64,000 nucleotides of DNA, taken from contig JADDOH010002625.1 in the NCBI GenBank assembly GCA_016648135.1, forward strand, positions 62,001 through 126,000, read 5' to 3'. Below, one piece after another: positions 30,424 to 41,133 of this stretch. The DNA comes from Agrypnia vestita. Its lineage: Eukaryota > Arthropoda > Insecta > Trichoptera > Phryganeidae. Each line of letters opens with the position of its first letter. Within the stretch, counting starts at the first letter, position 1. The position numbers were made by a program, and so were the translations under genes. The notes below the pieces were generated by a model. That model was not told the DNA's origin. It searched no databases and saw nothing but the letters and a program-made list of their open reading frames with translations.

Positions 30424-30690
30424 TATCATCATCATCATCACTCTTGGCACTACAACCGTTGGTGGGTCTTGGCCTCCTCAATAATCTTCCTCCACTCATC
30501 TCGGACTAGTGCCAGCTCTCTCCAGTTCCGAAGCTCCAAGGCAGAGATGTATTTGAGGACGTTGTCACTCCATCTTAATATTGGCCTTCCTAAGCTCCTT
30601 CGCCCTATTGGCCTTGAGTTCAGCAGGGACTTTGGTGCTTGATGCTCGGACATTCTCTCCACATGACCCAGCCACCTGTACTTGTATAAG
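30424..30690 (-). pseudogene. RTE/CR1-like retrotransposon ORF C-terminus
   Basis: The minus frame 30662-30450 reads MERMSEHQAPKSLLNSRPIG, RRSLGRPILRWSDNV and LRNWRELALVRDEWRKIIEE before a stop. The HVxRM, GRP..RW.D and RNW..LA..R..WR..I blocks are the standard C-terminus of RTE-type ORFs. Only about 75 codons are present. A (ATG)/(TCA) microsatellite at 30424-30440 forms its 3' tail. It lies just downstream of a SINE-1. Confidence 0.8.
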
Positions 30691-31093
30691 ACGTATTTAA
30701 AAAATAATTGTTTAAGATGTTATACATCTATATAGCGGGAAATCGCGCTGAAACTGAAATTCTCATGGGAATTTCACGATGCAGCGAGGTGTAACATACT
30801 CAGGCAGTACTCCATGTATAATAAAATAACGCGATATTTTAATATGAACTGTTTCAAAAAACTTAATGGAATAAATCGATTTTATCGTCACTTATGTTTT
30901 TTAGATTGTTATATTTAGCTGCAGTAATTTTTAAGTACATTATTGGCACCACTATGTCACGCACGATAAGTATTTCAATAAATAAGAATCCAATAATTAC
31001 GTACTTCATACAAAGCGTGTTCAAAAAACAACAAAACTTTATTTTTTCCGCCCAAAAACATGAAGCATAGAATGCGTCCTTTAGTAAAGATGT

Positions 31094-31640
31094 TGTCACT
31101 GATCGTAGCTTTGGAAGACAAATGAAAACATTGGAAATTACTTAGCGATTTATTAATTAATCAATAGTTTCTTTATCTCATTTAACACAAATTAAATTAA
31201 AACACGTTTCTTGAAATTACACTGTTTCGCAATTTATTACTCGACTATGTACTCTTTATTATCGCTGGGTAATACTTATTTAATACTGGTTAGAACATTC
31301 CATCCAATTGTCGCACATAGATCGCACTTATTTATTTTGGCGCTATCGTTAAGAACATGCTCGATTATTTCGCTCAATATATTTCGCGTCCACGGCTCAC
31401 TTCACACCGATCGAAATGTCAAAACAAGCTCTTACGCCGGGGCCTAGACCCGCTATTTACATGTTGGTTTCGCATCCTCGAGAAGATTATTTTCCTTTCA
31501 AGTGTTTAGGAGAAGGTCTCTGTCGCTTCTAGGCTATTCCAGGCGTCTCCCAAATGTTGTAGATAATTGCAGGTTGTTCTAGAGGGTACTGGAGGCTTCG
31601 TGTCTGTCTTACGGCGATCTTATTGTCATCTTCCACATAT
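31094..31640. repeat. LTRL repeat, long diverged copy
   Basis: TGTCACTGATCGTAGCTTTG, GGAAGACAAATGAAAACATT and GCGATTTATTAATTAA match the family start. The remainder to about 31640 is GC-richer and only loosely like the copies at 26598 and 53214. The 31211-31447 plus frame has no recognisable domain. Confidence 0.4.
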
Positions 31641-31831
31641 TATGAGAGATTATTTAGGAAATCTATTTTTAATATCTCATAAGAATATGTAAGACATTCA
31701 TGCGTATGCGTGAATTTTTCCTCGCCCGCAGAAAGCAACAGTCGCTGGTATTCAGCCTCGGAATAAAGAAATGTTGTTGGGATTTTTAATAATTATTACG
31801 AAATGATGGAACGACTTCAACAGTTATCCAT

Positions 31832-31987
31832 ACATGGAATACGTGTCACATTAATTTTCAATAAGTTAAACGCATGTGTTATAAAAAAAGAACAAAATTT
31901 CTGATCTGAGGCCAGAATGAAGCTCGAATCCGCGATCACTGGATTACTAGGTAAATATCTTAATCGTTAGACCAACAAGCTATTCAC
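31832..31987 (-). mobile_element. SINE-1 copy, diverged
   Basis: On the minus strand: AGCTTGTTGGTCTAACG, a degenerate box B (GGATTCGAGCTTC), then the body ACACATGCGTTTAAC and AATGTGACACGTATTCC. It is older than the copies at 22241 and 30181. Confidence 0.7.
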
Positions 31988-32490
31988 AATATATTTTTGA
32001 AATCGCATCAATTTTTTTTACATTTAATATTTTTAGATTCGACTTGTAAATTACATTAATTATTTTGCCTGGATCCTGGAGACTATCATTCTGTGCACAC
32101 TTTGTTTCAGGCAGGAAAATATGCCTAGAGTGCAACTAAGCAAAATTTGTAACGATTTATTCTATTTTACACACTTTCTGGGACGGAGAAAGGTTTGAGA
32201 GTGCAGGGAGAAAAATAGCAACAAATTTATTAATCACTAGACCAACACACTATTCACAATACATTTTTAAAATTTAATCATATTATTTACATTTCATATT
32301 TTCTGATTGGACTTGTAAATTGCATTCATTATTTTGCTTAAACTCTGACCATCATTTTCCGTACACTTTGTTTCAGCCAGGAAAATAGGCCTAGGGCAGT
32401 TCTATAATGCGTCTGAGCAAAATTTGAACAACAAACAAAAAACAGATTTTGGGAGAGAGAAAGAAAAATTAGTAACACAGTTAAAAAGAA
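31960..32490. repeat. Direct duplication, ~270-bp spacing
   Basis: Blocks recur 270 bases apart: AGACCAACAAGCTATTCACA at 31969 and AGACCAACACACTATTCACA at 32239. CGACTTGTAAATTACATTAA and GGACTTGTAAATTGCATTCA, CACTTTGTTTCAGGCAGG and CACTTTGTTTCAGCCAGG follow. The first unit starts inside the tRNA-like head of the SINE-1 at 31832, so the duplication copied part of that SINE. Confidence 0.75.
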
Positions 32491-32513
32491 TGTATCGAAA
32501 ATAATGTTAACCA

Positions 32514-33100
32514 GTATATTATAGATGTCTCACAGAGACGAAATTATATTTTTATGGGAAAGTAGGTATGGAAATCTTTGGGTGTTCATAGGGCTTACGA
32601 CCTATCATAATGCAGGCTTCCGTATCTACTTTCCCATAAAAATATAATTTCATCTCTGTGAGATTCCAGTACCTGTGAGCAATGACGGATGTGCAATAAT
32701 TCCATATTGACTTTTTTGGATCGTTAAAAATTGAAAAAAAGAAGCCATCTAATGGTATAAAAAAAGTGTATTTTTTCTCATGAATTTAACCGTCGTTATA
32801 CGAAGTCGGCATAACGACGGTTCTGATTTGCGATCGTAGAACAATTCAGCATGCGTAAAAACGTCGTTGTACTGCGCTGACTATATTTGAGGTTTTAAAG
32901 GTATCCACTATAACTAACCCAAGTTTCAAAGGAAAATCTGTTGTAGTTATCGAGCTATGACCTAAAGTGTCTTTATGTAAATAAAACTTCAAACTCGTTA
33001 TTCTACGATTATGACGATATATTGATTAATTAATGATGTTCATGTGACAAAAATCCATTAGGTACTGTTTTGAAAAATTTGGACAAACTCAAAATATTCT
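32514..33100. mobile_element. PAL2 palindromic element with 11-12-bp direct repeats and an internal insertion
   Basis: Arms TCACAGAGACGAAATTATAT..GGGAAAGTAGGTAT and its reverse complement meet near 32595. The PAL2 right end resumes at about 33005 (TTGATTAATTAATGATGTT, TGTGACAAAAATCCATTAGG) and terminates CTCAAAATATTCT at 33100. AATGTTAACCA (32503-32513) and AATGCTAACCA (33101-33111) flank it. A ~340-base segment at 32670-33005 is foreign to the family and contains a 12-bp hairpin at 32788-32822. Confidence 0.75.
32788..32822. repeat. Perfect 12-bp hairpin
   Basis: AACCGTCGTTAT, loop ACGAAGTCGGC, then ATAACGACGGTT. It sits in sequence inserted into a PAL2 element. Nearby CGATCGTAGAAC and TTCTACGATTATGACG form a weaker inverted pair. 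Confidence 0.8.
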
Positions 33101-33234
33101 AATGCTAACCATTTATAGCAAAACTCGGTATTTTGCTGAAGGAACTGGTCAAAACGACGCGTATAATAAATTATTCCTTTTCATTAAAATTTTTCGAATA
33201 GCAACATTTTTCTAAAAAAAATATCCAACGCTGA

Positions 33235-33420
33235 TTGGTCGCTTGTTTGCCGAACGCAGCAGAGTCGTGAGAGGCGGCGTCTCACGGCGCAACGAAGTGT
33301 CGTTTATTTTCGCGGCGCGGGTATGCATATACATTTTTTATCCGCCCGCTGCGAACTATAAATAGTAGAGGAATATTTTTTGCGCCGTTTCGCGACTTGT
33401 CCGATGCGTGGTGCCAGTCT
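33235..33420 (+). promoter_or_regulatory. GC-rich island with CCAAT- and TATA-like motifs
   Basis: ATTGGTC at about 33234-33240 is an inverted CCAAT motif. TATAAATA at 33357-33364 sits in CpG-rich sequence, with GTGCCAGTC about 50 bases downstream. This arrangement could be a polymerase II core promoter, possibly of a retroelement. The 62-codon frame that follows (33506-33694) has no ATG start of its own and no known domain. No transcript evidence is available from sequence alone. Confidence 0.3.
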
Positions 33421-34830
33421 TGCACATTAGAGTTTTTACCGCGGCGGCCATGCACAAAAACCTAACCTCAATAACCTATCGGTCAAAACACGTTTTGCCG
33501 CTCTTTTGCGCCGCGCTGGTGGCGCGAGCGATTTGTCCGACGCCAGCGGTGGTCAATCCAGGACGAAAATATATCGCCTTATAAAATTTTTTAAATATGA
33601 ACAAATCCCGTTCTTGAAAGAGTATCTTTCATCGCGTGTGTTTCATCTTTATAATATTCAAATATATTTTAAAAGGTGTATTGAAATATACTAGTATTTG
33701 TCAAATTGGACTTAAATAATTGATTTGTATATGTTTTGATTGTTGATTGAGTGAGGTAACAAACTGTTATGTAACATTTTTATTATATTATGTCTTTCTA
33801 AGCTTGTGCTTGCTAAGCAATTGCTTTTCATTCTATATTATTACTTTTCAATTTTTGAATTTTTATTATATTATGTTTTCCTTATGCTTCTGCTTTGTAT
33901 CTTTATATATTTGTATTTGTATTTTAAGTATTTGATTTCCAATTTATGTCATTATTATTTTTGATGTGTAACATCTTTTCTCTCACTTCTCTGTAATCTG
34001 TGGCAGTGATTTTGTGAAAAAGGACGGAAATGCGTAACAGGAAATAAAAAGCCGGGGAGGCGCACGCAATTTCATTTGACGATGAAAAAAATCATTGTTT
34101 AAAAACAAATCAATGTCCAGCAAGTGCCATCCCAGCGAGGACGCACATTTCCAACAGCCAATGCTTCTAATTTTGTATAAATGCTTCGCGTCCGGTGTCA
34201 AGCGTGTAGATATTGTAACTTTGATATATTTTGGCTATATCTTCGAAACTAACCAATAAATACTTATTTTTTTACATTAAAGTAAACAATAAATACGCTT
34301 AATGATTTATATTATCAAATTTTATATAATTTATGTGATTATTTTTAAATATTTATTCAAAGTTTTCTAACAATATGTATGGCGGCACATTACCGCCGTC
34401 TTTCAAAATAAACAAAAACATATAATTGACAAAACACATTTCTAAATAAAAATGCGTCTGTAGATATACGGTACCTACCTAGTGGGGCAAAATTCAATAA
34501 TAAATAAAAGCACATACATTTTCTTTACTTGTATTTACTAATTAATAAATACATAGGTATTAGTTTATTAAATTTTGATGATAATTAATGTATATTTTTA
34601 ATTGTGAGATGTCAAATGTTACACATCATACGCGACTACTGTAAGGCTCGCTCGTATTTTTTGTCATTATTTTTTTTTCTTTAAACTATCCATTATATTA
34701 ATGTACACTTTACGTACCTATTTGTTTGTAAAAGCCCTGTAGGGCGTTAATAAATAAATAAACTAAAATAAAGTTTCATGTTTGTATAGATTGAGATGTC
34801 TGAAGATTGTATGTTTATATTTATGTTAAT
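33421..34830. other. Unassigned stretch
   Basis: GC-richer to about 33570, then AT-rich. Frames at 33747-33935 (hydrophobic, F/Y/C-rich) and 33983-34201 (minus) have no recognisable domain. A pyrimidine-rich low-complexity run lies at 33780-33930. No transposon ends were identified. Confidence 0.3.
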
Positions 34831-34834
34831 TTAT

Positions 34835-35240
34835 ATAGCGCCATTTTTGCGTAAGAGACGCTTCAAGGGCGCTTTACAGGTGCGACATCCCGAAAAATGA
34901 GTTTTTAGGCTCTTCTTGAAGTGTTCGTGGTACTCCATAGATCGCAGCACTGGAGGCAGCTGATTCCACATAGCTGGGCCCGCAAAGCTGAAAGCACGTT
35001 CCGCAGACTTGGTGGCTCCAGGTCTCCTTGTTACTACCAGCCTGCAGAGCGCCTCCAATTTAGCTGGCCGCAGTGTGAGCCGTTTTACAGTGATTTTACC
35101 TTGGATACAGAGGTCGGTCAAATATTGTGGTGCTTTTCTTTGAAGACTTTTGTACACCATCAGAGAGAGTTTGAAATTTATCGGCTCTGGCAGGCGAAGC
35201 CAATGTAACTGCTTCAGATGTATGTTTTGTGAAGATTGAC
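34835..35240 (-). pseudogene. L2/CR1-like retrotransposon ORF C-terminus and 3' end
   Basis: Minus-strand reading: LKQLHWLRLPEPINFKLSLM upstream of the frame start, then VYKSLQRKAPQYLTDLC, SAERAFSFAGPAMWNQLPP and FKKSLKTHFSG. These are the H-LP....I-FKL, AP.YL.DL, R.FS.AGP.-WN.LP and FK..LKTH-F blocks typical of the L2/CR1 C-terminus. The 3' end has GGCGCTATATAAATTA, like the TATATAA-type ends of L2 elements. The 109-codon frame is intact and GC-richer than the two copies at 45300 and 51590, so it is probably a different, younger subfamily. No RT domain remains. Confidence 0.88.
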
Positions 35241-35775
35241 ATGTATGTAGTCCTTAGAGTAGCAGCCAGCGACCGCCAGACTTACGTTATAGTTGATCGG
35301 CGGCAGTTATAGTTTCGTATGCTCTAATAGTTTCTAGCTATACGAAAACTTCCAGAGCAGCGAGATCGTCCAGTACAAGGTGCGAACGCTCGTACGCAAA
35401 CAAGACAATGCAGGGACTCACCTCTGGAATCTTCGATTTGCCAGAAAATTCGATACTTATGTGATAAATGGACTGTAAACTGTTGAATTCCGTATTCATC
35501 GTGCAAATATTCACTCTCGCGAATAATTATAACAAGACAGCGGCGCGTAATAACTAAGAACAATGGTATGATAACTGGCGTGGACGGTGAATTAATCAGC
35601 GACAGATTTTTATACTGCGCAAGCGATGCCCGATTTTTGACTGGTCGTGCAGCCAAATTGACGATCGGCACACCGGAGTATTGACATCAGGTGGTAAGTC
35701 CTGCATACCCTCGCTTATGCCCAGGCGTTCGATGTACATATCATTAAAAAATACATATGAATACTGGCGCGACCA
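35241..35775. other. Unassigned stretch with a 115-codon minus frame
   Basis: The minus frame 35671-35324 has no internal stop but shows no domain, signal peptide or family motif I recognise. Composition is only slightly GC-richer than the flanks. It may be chance or part of an unidentified repeat upstream of the L2-like fragment. Confidence 0.25.
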
Positions 35776-35778
35776 ATA

Positions 35779-36246
35779 GTATCAAACCAGAAATATTTTC
35801 TGTAGTTATACCTACACTATAGAAGGTAAAAAGGTTTGGATATTATGACATTTGAGTTCGGGGGATTTTTCGGATAACTGGTAATACGGTTACAAAAAAA
35901 TGTGTAAGTAAAACGTTAAAATATATTACTGTCGATTAGTGGTCCGAATAAAATATATAAAATTCAGACTTGCTACAGTAACGTAAATGACATGAATATT
36001 AATAGAGTCTTAATGCATCTGGCGGAAGAAATGACCAGTGAAAAGCGTTTGGCAACCATTAATATGAGTGTATAGTATGTCTCGTTAAACATATTAGAAA
36101 ATAAGGTTTGTTATTTTTACGTTTCATTTTACCTGTATTATTACCTGTTATCTGCCAAAATCCCTCGAACTCAAATTTCATAATATCCAAACCTTTTTAT
36201 CTACACTACAGTGTACATGTAGAAAAAATATTTTAGGTTTGATGAT
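35779..36246. mobile_element. Inverted-repeat MITE, about 470 bp
   Basis: The left arm TATCAAACCAGAAATATTTT, AAAAAGGTTTGGATATTATG, ACATTTGAGTTCG is mirrored on the right by CGAACTCAAATTTCATAATA, TCCAAACCTTTTTATC and AATATTTTAGGTTTGATG. Arms extend about 130 bases. The centre (35935-36090) is unpaired and has no ORF. Confidence 0.8.
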
Positions 36247-36536
36247 ATAACGTATATTTGGCTTTCGCTGGCTCTTTGTCTATTATAAACAGCATGCAAC
36301 CTCACTTTCATTCCCTCACACGTCTTTCCATACAAAAAAAAGAATCGAATCACTGACCAATACTGTTATTTTTCATGGGTATAAAGAAACACAAACTTGC
36401 CTAATTTCAAAAGCTATTGAAACTTTACTGCTCTATAAATATTCCTGAAATTTTGATAGGCTTCATTTGAAATGGGGGGTTAAACAATGCTATACAAATT
36501 ATCGGTAGCACCATCAGTCATTAAACACAGAAACTT

Positions 36537-36888
36537 ATTTTATACGAACCGTATAAAATATCTGTACACATCCTAATTTCAACAGAGATGACAGGTACGA
36601 ACTATCAAGTATTTAGCGCCCTGTTCTCAAGACTTTGATTTCACCTTTAAGCCCGTCAGAGAAAAGCCCCGAGATGTAATTAGTACATATTACACACTAG
36701 CGACCTCTATCGTAGAAGAAGTGAACACTCCACAACAAGGTGCATATAATTTACGACCTCGGAAGAGATAATCAGTTCGGCCTCCACCCCCGCGGTGATA
36801 GGACGCTCTCCCGATGACGCTGGATAAGACTTCAGCGAAACATTGAGATTTGCTTCTCAGTGAAATATACGGTTCGTATAAAATATTC
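36537..36888. repeat. Short-armed inverted repeat enclosing a hammerhead-like core
   Basis: ATTTTATACGAACCGTAT near 36537-36555 recurs as its exact reverse complement, ATACGGTTCGTATAAAAT, near 36869-36887. The left arm is itself a small palindrome (ATTTTATACG/CGTATAAAAT). Between them lie a GC-richer block and, at 36810-36841, CCGATGAC-GCTG..CAGC-GAAAC. Confidence 0.6.
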
Positions 36889-36899
36889 TCTTCATTTAA

Positions 36900-38385
36900 C
36901 ACATTTATATGTCTAACGACCGTTATAATAACCTTAACTCTTTAATATTTTATCATGCAGCCCTTGTGAGTATTGACAGTTAAATATATCGATAAGGCAA
37001 TATGGCGTTGGCATGAGTGATGGGCTATGAAATCAGGTAAAGCTTCCGCATTCAAAGAGGATCGGAACTCATCTATTCAAAATTATTTAAAGACCAATGA
37101 AGGAGCTTCATGGAGGTGTCATTTAGTGTTACAAAGTCAGATGCTCCGCGCCGTAAAGTCGTCGGGCTCTGAAGGATACGACGTTAAATGAATACATGTC
37201 TGTCATTTGAGCAAGCCGTAAACAAAACGTGGCATTATCCCTAGAATATAATAATCACATAAAAAGGAGAGGTGTGTCCATCCAACAGACTTTTGAGAAG
37301 GTAACCATGTTTGCGCAATATTTCAAAAACCGTCTATTATCAGGGTTAAGCTCGCTCATATTATATGTGCTTGTACCATACTTTGAGTACATTTGTTTAG
37401 ATGTTTCCCTGAATTATTTCATGTTCTGACTTGTATATTTATTTTGCCCGTAACTTTCATTATTCTTGCTTTATGTTTTTTCTTACAATTTAAGTGTTTT
37501 AGTTTTACTGTTATCTTTTTTCTGTATATGCAACTTATGTTTTAGTTTTACTCTTATTTTTTCTCTGTATATGAAATGTATGTTTTAAATTTGCCCATAT
37601 CTTTTTTCTGTAGGCATGTACTTTTTTTTCATGTGCTGTGGTCAATCGAAGGTTGGTGATCAAGTAGCAATATTTATCTTGCGCGAGGCATATAAGATCT
37701 TTGACATTTTCGACATAGAGCCACTTTCTGAGTATACGCAACTATGATAACCACTTACTGTCTATGCCTAAACTGCCTTCTATCATCCCCTCCGCAATAA
37801 TTGTTATAGATCTCTATTGTTATAGATTTCTCATGGCAGAGAAAATTTCAAAAATACATTTTTCTGCATATTAATATATATAAATGTATGTGCAACTCGT
37901 ATTTTAGCTTTGCTGATAAATTATTTGTATTTACGCAGCATATGCCTTGTCTTTTTATAATTATTGCTATATGCTTATCAGATTTAAACATTGTTTATCA
38001 ATGTAATTTATAATATCCTACATTTATACAGTTAAACAGGGGTACATTCTAATACTATTAAATTTAATTATTAAAGTATGATGATAATAATGCATAAATA
38101 ATAAAAAAATATATTATGACACATTATAAAATTATAAGTTTGTTGTTCACCAGCTGGGCGTGTAAAAAGTGCTTGCGTCGACATCCCTTGTTTTTTTATT
38201 GATATCATATTTTTATTGATATCATTTATCATTTATTGATATAATTTTCTATTGATATCATATGAGCGCATAAATATTTCAAATATACTACGTAGTTTTC
38301 GTGATAAATTTTGCTGTCAAACTTGGTGAGTAAATTCAATAGGTATTAAAAGTTTTGTAAGGAAATCTATTGTTTATGCATATCT
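36900..38385. other. Unassigned AT-rich stretch
   Basis: No repeat family or domain recognised. The frames at 37229-37429 and 37535-37741 are short and uninformative. ATGTTTTAGTTTTACT-like blocks repeat between 37460 and 37620 (three diverged units with TTTTTTCTGTATATG). ATTGATATCAT repeats cluster at 38190-38270. Confidence 0.3.
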
Positions 38386-38391
38386 ACTAGC

Positions 38392-38697
38392 CAGGGGCGT
38401 GCAGTGAGAATATCGAAGCATAATATTAACCCAAGCACATATTTTGGAAAAATTCGAATTAAAAAACATATATAGTAATATTACTATCAGATTGTATGAT
38501 AATTTATTATTGTATAATTTTATTTTATTAATTATATTTGAAATGTAATATAATAAATAATTATTAGTTATTTTATTCAGATTTTAATATATCATAAATA
38601 ATGTTCATAATAAGTCATATAAATTTCATATAAAATTTTTGTTTCAATGTTCTTTCCAAAATATATGTCAATTCAATATACTCATGGCATGCGCCTG
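38392..38697. mobile_element. hAT-M family MITE with perfect 8-bp target duplication
   Basis: The left end CAGGGGCGTGCAGTGAGAAT and right end CATGGCATGCGCCTG are inverted repeats. CTACTAGC flanks the element exactly at 38384-38391 and 38698-38705. Internal AGCATAATATTAACC and the AT-rich centre match the family at 4557. 306 bp, no ORF. Confidence 0.92.
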
Positions 38698-38759
38698 CTA
38701 CTAGCAATCTGAGAATTGTTATAATTATTCCCAAATTTCTTCATCTATTCTATACTATT

Positions 38760-39540
38760 ATACAATAAAGAGGTAAAGTTTATATGTTTGGATGTATGAG
38801 GTAATCTCCGAAACTACTTACCCGATTTAAAAAATTCTTTCACCAATATTTAGAATGGAGTTTCAGTGGTTATAGGCTATATATATTATCCCTTTAAAAT
38901 AAAAATACTTTACGTGTTGTCATATTTTACAACTAAAGTCGACGAAATAATGCGTTTTTTTACGAATGCTGCTTTAACGTAAGAGATATTTAAATGCTTT
39001 CTTAAAAGAATTTGTAGAACTCAAAAAGTTCTATAAAACAGTCCAAGTCGACATACAGAATGTCAGGTATCTCAACGTCAAGCCGAAATCGGGTGATAGG
39101 CCAAGTCATAATAGTTATCAGAAAAATATTTAAAAAAAAAATTAAAAAATAAAACAGTCAGTTAAAACTGGGCAAAGTATTGATTTTGAATACTTTGTTT
39201 GGTCAAAAAGTGACATTTTCTTCCAAGCTGGAGCAGGAAGAAATTTCGGAAAGTTTACAGAAGTTCAGGATTACATAGATAATAATAAAAAAATGAAAAA
39301 AAAATAAAGATTTTTTAGCAACAGGATTGAAAAGACCATCACAGAGTGTAGATTTTTTTGTTTATAATTTTTAAAACACATGACTATTATGACTTGGCCT
39401 ATCACCCGATTTCGGCTTGACGTCGAGATGCGGGACACCCTGTATATCTTTATGTTAAAGTTAATACATAAATTGCTAAAATATGACTAAAAGTTACTAA
39501 AAGTCTACGCGTGTGAAGCCGCGCGAGCACATCTAGTACA
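38760..39540. mobile_element. CCCGCG-type repeat element with a nested MITE
   Basis: Contains CTATATATATTATCCCTTTA, AAATAAAAATACTTTACGTG and TTATGTTAAAGTTAATACAT, and ends GTGAAGCCGCGCGAGCAC. The same blocks occur in the same order at 61660-62080 without the 390-base insert. It lies in antisense to the end at 17108. It has no surviving ORF. Confidence 0.65.
39054..39444. mobile_element. TA-flanked inverted-repeat MITE nested in a CCCGCG-type element
   Basis: The left arm CAGAATGTCAGGTATCTCAA, CGTCAAGCCGAAATCGGGTG, ATAGGCCAAGTCATAATAG has an inverted partner on the right ending GGGACACCCTG. The innermost ~45 bases of the arms are nearly perfect. TA flanks each end. The locus at 61780-61830 reads through the corresponding site without the insert (AAAAATCCACGATCTATATG), serving as an empty-site relative. 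Confidence 0.85.
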
Positions 39541-39571
39541 TATTATATTAACTAACTAACTAACTAACTAA
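39541..39571 (+). repeat. (AACT)n microsatellite
   Basis: About seven uninterrupted AACT units, with the reverse reading (AGTT)n at the 3' end of the adjacent minus-strand retrotransposon fragment. It is probably that element's tail. Confidence 0.85.
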
Positions 39572-39578
39572 CTTACCA

Positions 39579-39900
39579 TCACGCCGTTTCACCGTGGGGA
39601 TAGGCAGAGAGGATAGAGCGCCATACTCTTCTGTTCTGACATACAACTTTCGCCTCGTCTACATTCATACATCTTCGCATGCAAGCTCGACGGTTGTTCA
39701 GGCTTCTAACAGGACCATCTTCCAGTATCTGGTTAATCTGGTCATGCCACGTCTTCCGTGGTCGCCCTCTCTTTCTGGCGCCGTCAACACTTGCATCATA
39801 TATCTTTCTTACCATTCTTTCCTCATTCATTCGCTCAACATGCCCAAACCATCTGAGCGACCCTGTTTTTATTCTATTATTATGCTACGATCAGCTTTAC
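39579..39900 (-). pseudogene. Non-LTR retrotransposon ORF C-terminus
   Basis: The minus frame 39830-39579 reads MNEERMVRKIYDASVDGARK, RGRPRKTWHDQINQILEDGP and ACMRRCMNVDEAKVVCQNRR, ending VWRSILSAYPHGETA. The R.GRP..TW.DQ and W..I..A.P motifs place it at the C-terminus of a non-LTR ORF; I cannot assign the clade. About 84 codons are intact, with the (AGTT)n tail. Related pieces are at 19879, 29612, 44926, 46245, 46690 and 52500. The two long plus frames overlapping it are antisense artefacts. Confidence 0.8.
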
Positions 39901-39940
39901 ATTCATTCCTAATATCTTATATTATATAGGATTAATATCC

Positions 39941-40480
39941 CTAGAGCTGAATCATAATATTGATGCATACATATTGATTACTCATTCTCAACGACCATAA
40001 AAATCCAAGAACTAAATCAAAATAGTGATGTACGTTTATGCGTTGCGCGGTAGGAAAAGATCCACTTATGGAAATAGGCAGCCGAAACAAAAAACCGCCA
40101 ACCGGATGCGTCTGAGGCCGTCTCTCGGCCAACCCCGCGCGGCACAATGGAGTGTAGCAGAACGCTCCGTTAGCCGAAAAGGCGGGAGAACGCGGATGAC
40201 TTCCTGCAACGTGTATTAGGATGGTATTAGAATTGGCTTGTTTTTTGTTTGCATCAAACCGGTTCGCGGTTTTTTAGTCACATACTTGGCCGAATGCCTT
40301 TCAATTGGCTTTTTTGCATGGCCGACGCAGGCTGAGTGCAAATGCGTCGATGTTCTGACACGAGCACAATGGCGGAGGACTGCCTCGCTTTGACTCCGTC
40401 GGTCGGTCGTACCATTAAAAATCACGCAGTTTAATTGGTGAAGTAACACCGAACGTCATAATTTCAATAACGGCAATGAG
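39941..40480. other. GC-richer unassigned block
   Basis: A CpG-containing segment at 40030-40430, with overlapping short frames on both strands and no recognisable domain. No tRNA-like boxes. It may be a decayed repeat of GC-rich origin. Confidence 0.3.
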
Positions 40481-40566
40481 AATGTAATTCAAACGACACT
40501 GTCTGTTTTTTTTTTAAATTTTAATTTGATCTTTATTACACTGTGTGCGTGTAAAAAATGATATTC

Positions 40567-41133
40567 TGTGCTATTTTGAAAATAGCAATATTGGGATATC
40601 AGATCTTTATACCAATACTTAATAGACGAAAATAAAAATATAAAATAAACGAGACGTAGGTATACGTCGGTAGTGTGGTCAGAGGGAGAAAAAAGTAAAT
40701 GACGGTTAGCCGTCAAACGTCAATACAACAATATTATCTCTTTTCCATGGTCCAATGTGACAATGACAATTTACCATAATTTTACATCAGGGAGAGTAAA
40801 TTAATAAGTGCATATGAAATAATATTTTTTATGTAAGCTTTAAATATAGCATTAGTACTTATTTCATGTAATTTTAGTCGAAACGTGAGAATTGTGAAGT
40901 AACGTTTGCGGCATAGGGCAGCTGTCAGACCATACCGGAGAAATCGGATATCACAAATAAAGGTTTTTACTTTGAAAGAGATATTTGAAAATATACAAAT
41001 CTTCTTATTTAAGAACGACGAACGCCGAATACCCATGTATACCTATGTCTCATTTATTTTATTTTTATTTTCATCTATTAAGTGTTGGGATAAAGATCTG
41101 ACAACACACTATTGTTATTTTCAGAATAGCACA
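40567..41133. mobile_element. Inverted-repeat element with ~110-bp arms
   Basis: The left arm TCTGTGCTATTTTGAAAATA, ATCAGATCTTTATACCAATA, CTTAATAGACGAAAATAAAA, GACGTAGGTATACG is mirrored on the right by CGTATACCTATGTCTC-type sequence, TTTTCATCTATTAAGTG, AAAGATCTGAC and AATAGCACAGA. The centre of about 350 bases has no ORF. Frames at 40782-41190 lie across it and are incidental. Confidence 0.78.

Noticed and set aside
35324..35671. 115-codon minus-strand ORF as a real protein
   Set aside because: No domain, no composition or start-context support. Kept only as part of an unassigned stretch.
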